64,000 nucleotides of DNA from an uncultured Bacilli bacterium (GTDB lineage Bacteria; Bacillota_I; Bacilli_A; RF39; UBA660), in the NCBI GenBank assembly GCA_934101795.1, contig CAKORY010000003.1, positions 47,839-111,838 on the forward strand. The letters are read 5' to 3'. The position numbers and the translations under genes were made by a program. Position 1 is the first letter of the stretch. The number at the start of each line of letters is the position of its first letter. The notes beneath the pieces are model-generated. The model had not been told where the DNA came from and made no database searches. It worked only from the letters and a program-made list of their open reading frames with translations. Positions 63,927 to 64,000 of this stretch are shown here, piece after piece.

Positions 63927-64000
63927 TATGAACCCCATTTCTTGGACAAAAAAGAAATGAGGTTTTATTATGAAAAAATTAAAATTAGAAGTAAAAAAAC
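63924..64000 (+). mobile_element. Left end of an IS3-family (IS150-like) element, truncated by window edge
   Basis: The sequence TGATATGAACCCCATTTCTT matches the style of IS3/IS150 inverted repeats (TG...ACCCCATTT..TTGGAC). A CATTTCTT/AAGAAATG hairpin follows (63935-63959), then GAGG and an ORF start at 63970. The right end is outside the window. Confidence 0.6.
63970..64000 (+). CDS. Probable transposase OrfA, first 10 codons only
   Basis: ATG 63970 with GAGG upstream; it reads MKKLKLEVKK and runs off the window. Called a transposase only because of the IS3/IS150-like end just upstream. Confidence 0.45.
   Translation, partial: MKKLKLEVKK

Noticed and set aside
1..64000. Mycoplasma-type code (TGA as Trp)
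   Set aside because: Several genes end at TGA with a coupled downstream start, and conserved Trp residues (NusG, S7, EF-G) use TGG.
1..64000. CRISPR array
   Set aside because: No regularly spaced direct repeats of 20-40 bases with unique spacers; the 23-bp repeats at 15743 have 6-base gaps only.

Overview
The window is AT-rich DNA from a low-GC Gram-positive bacterium. Three features suggest an uncultured anaerobic member of the Bacilli/Mollicutes-like gut lineages: the Firmicutes gene order rlmB-sigH-secE-nusG and rpsL-rpsG-fusA-tuf, strong AGGAGG ribosome sites, and anaerobic enzymes (pyruvate:ferredoxin oxidoreductase, superoxide reductase). TGA is used as a stop and Trp is TGG, so the code is standard and not the Mycoplasma code. 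The placement is inferred from gene content; no 16S rRNA gene is present. Most genes lie on the minus strand.

Layout. 1-5284: a minus-strand surface operon (single-pass membrane protein, 1160-residue secreted Cys-rich protein, TM-anchored protein, and a CpaB/SAF-like protein cut by the window edge). It looks like part of a Tad/Flp-type pilus locus; a 45-residue Flp-like prepilin sits at 63.4 kb. 5.4-11.6 kb: a degenerate metallophosphoesterase, three helical-repeat unknowns, a GNAT/pyrophosphohydrolase fusion, an InlB-repeat metallopeptidase and a superoxide reductase. 11.8-14.3 kb: a NitT/TauT-type ABC transporter. 14.4-20.3 kb: small membrane proteins, a YtqB/MnmM-like methyltransferase, and a giant MMPL/RND transporter fused to a secreted domain, facing a TetR regulator. 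20.3-24.6 kb: surface proteins, an HD phosphohydrolase, a collagen/TNF-like protein and a GT2-TPR glycosyltransferase. 24.6-29.3 kb: nusG, secE, sigH, rlmB, tRNA-Thr, ytqA, pncC and a DUF362 protein.

29.3-46.9 kb is an accessory region that reads as a defence island. It holds a small HTH/OB-like gene pair, a 1199-residue protein ending in a PD-(D/E)XK nuclease, and a type I restriction cassette hsdM-hsdS-prrC-hsdR whose third gene keeps the PrrC anticodon-nuclease triad. Next come an operon of NERD/zinc-ribbon protein, KAP NTPase and ApeA-like HEPN protein, a 16-cysteine metallothionein-like peptide, and a protein with two HEPN R-x4-H motifs. Several modules share one theme: ATPase sensors with RNA-cleaving (HEPN, PrrC) or DNA-cleaving effectors.

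47-63.5 kb returns to core genes (DUF1848 protein, recG, PFOR, enolase, DUF308 protein, FemX-like transferase, tuf, fusA, rpsG, rpsL, SIS protein with WYL regulator). recG is flanked on the opposite strand by two predicted small RNAs with matching promoters. The window closes with a short hydrophobic peptide gene whose stop codon appears to be supplied by the end of an IS3/IS150-like element running off the right edge.
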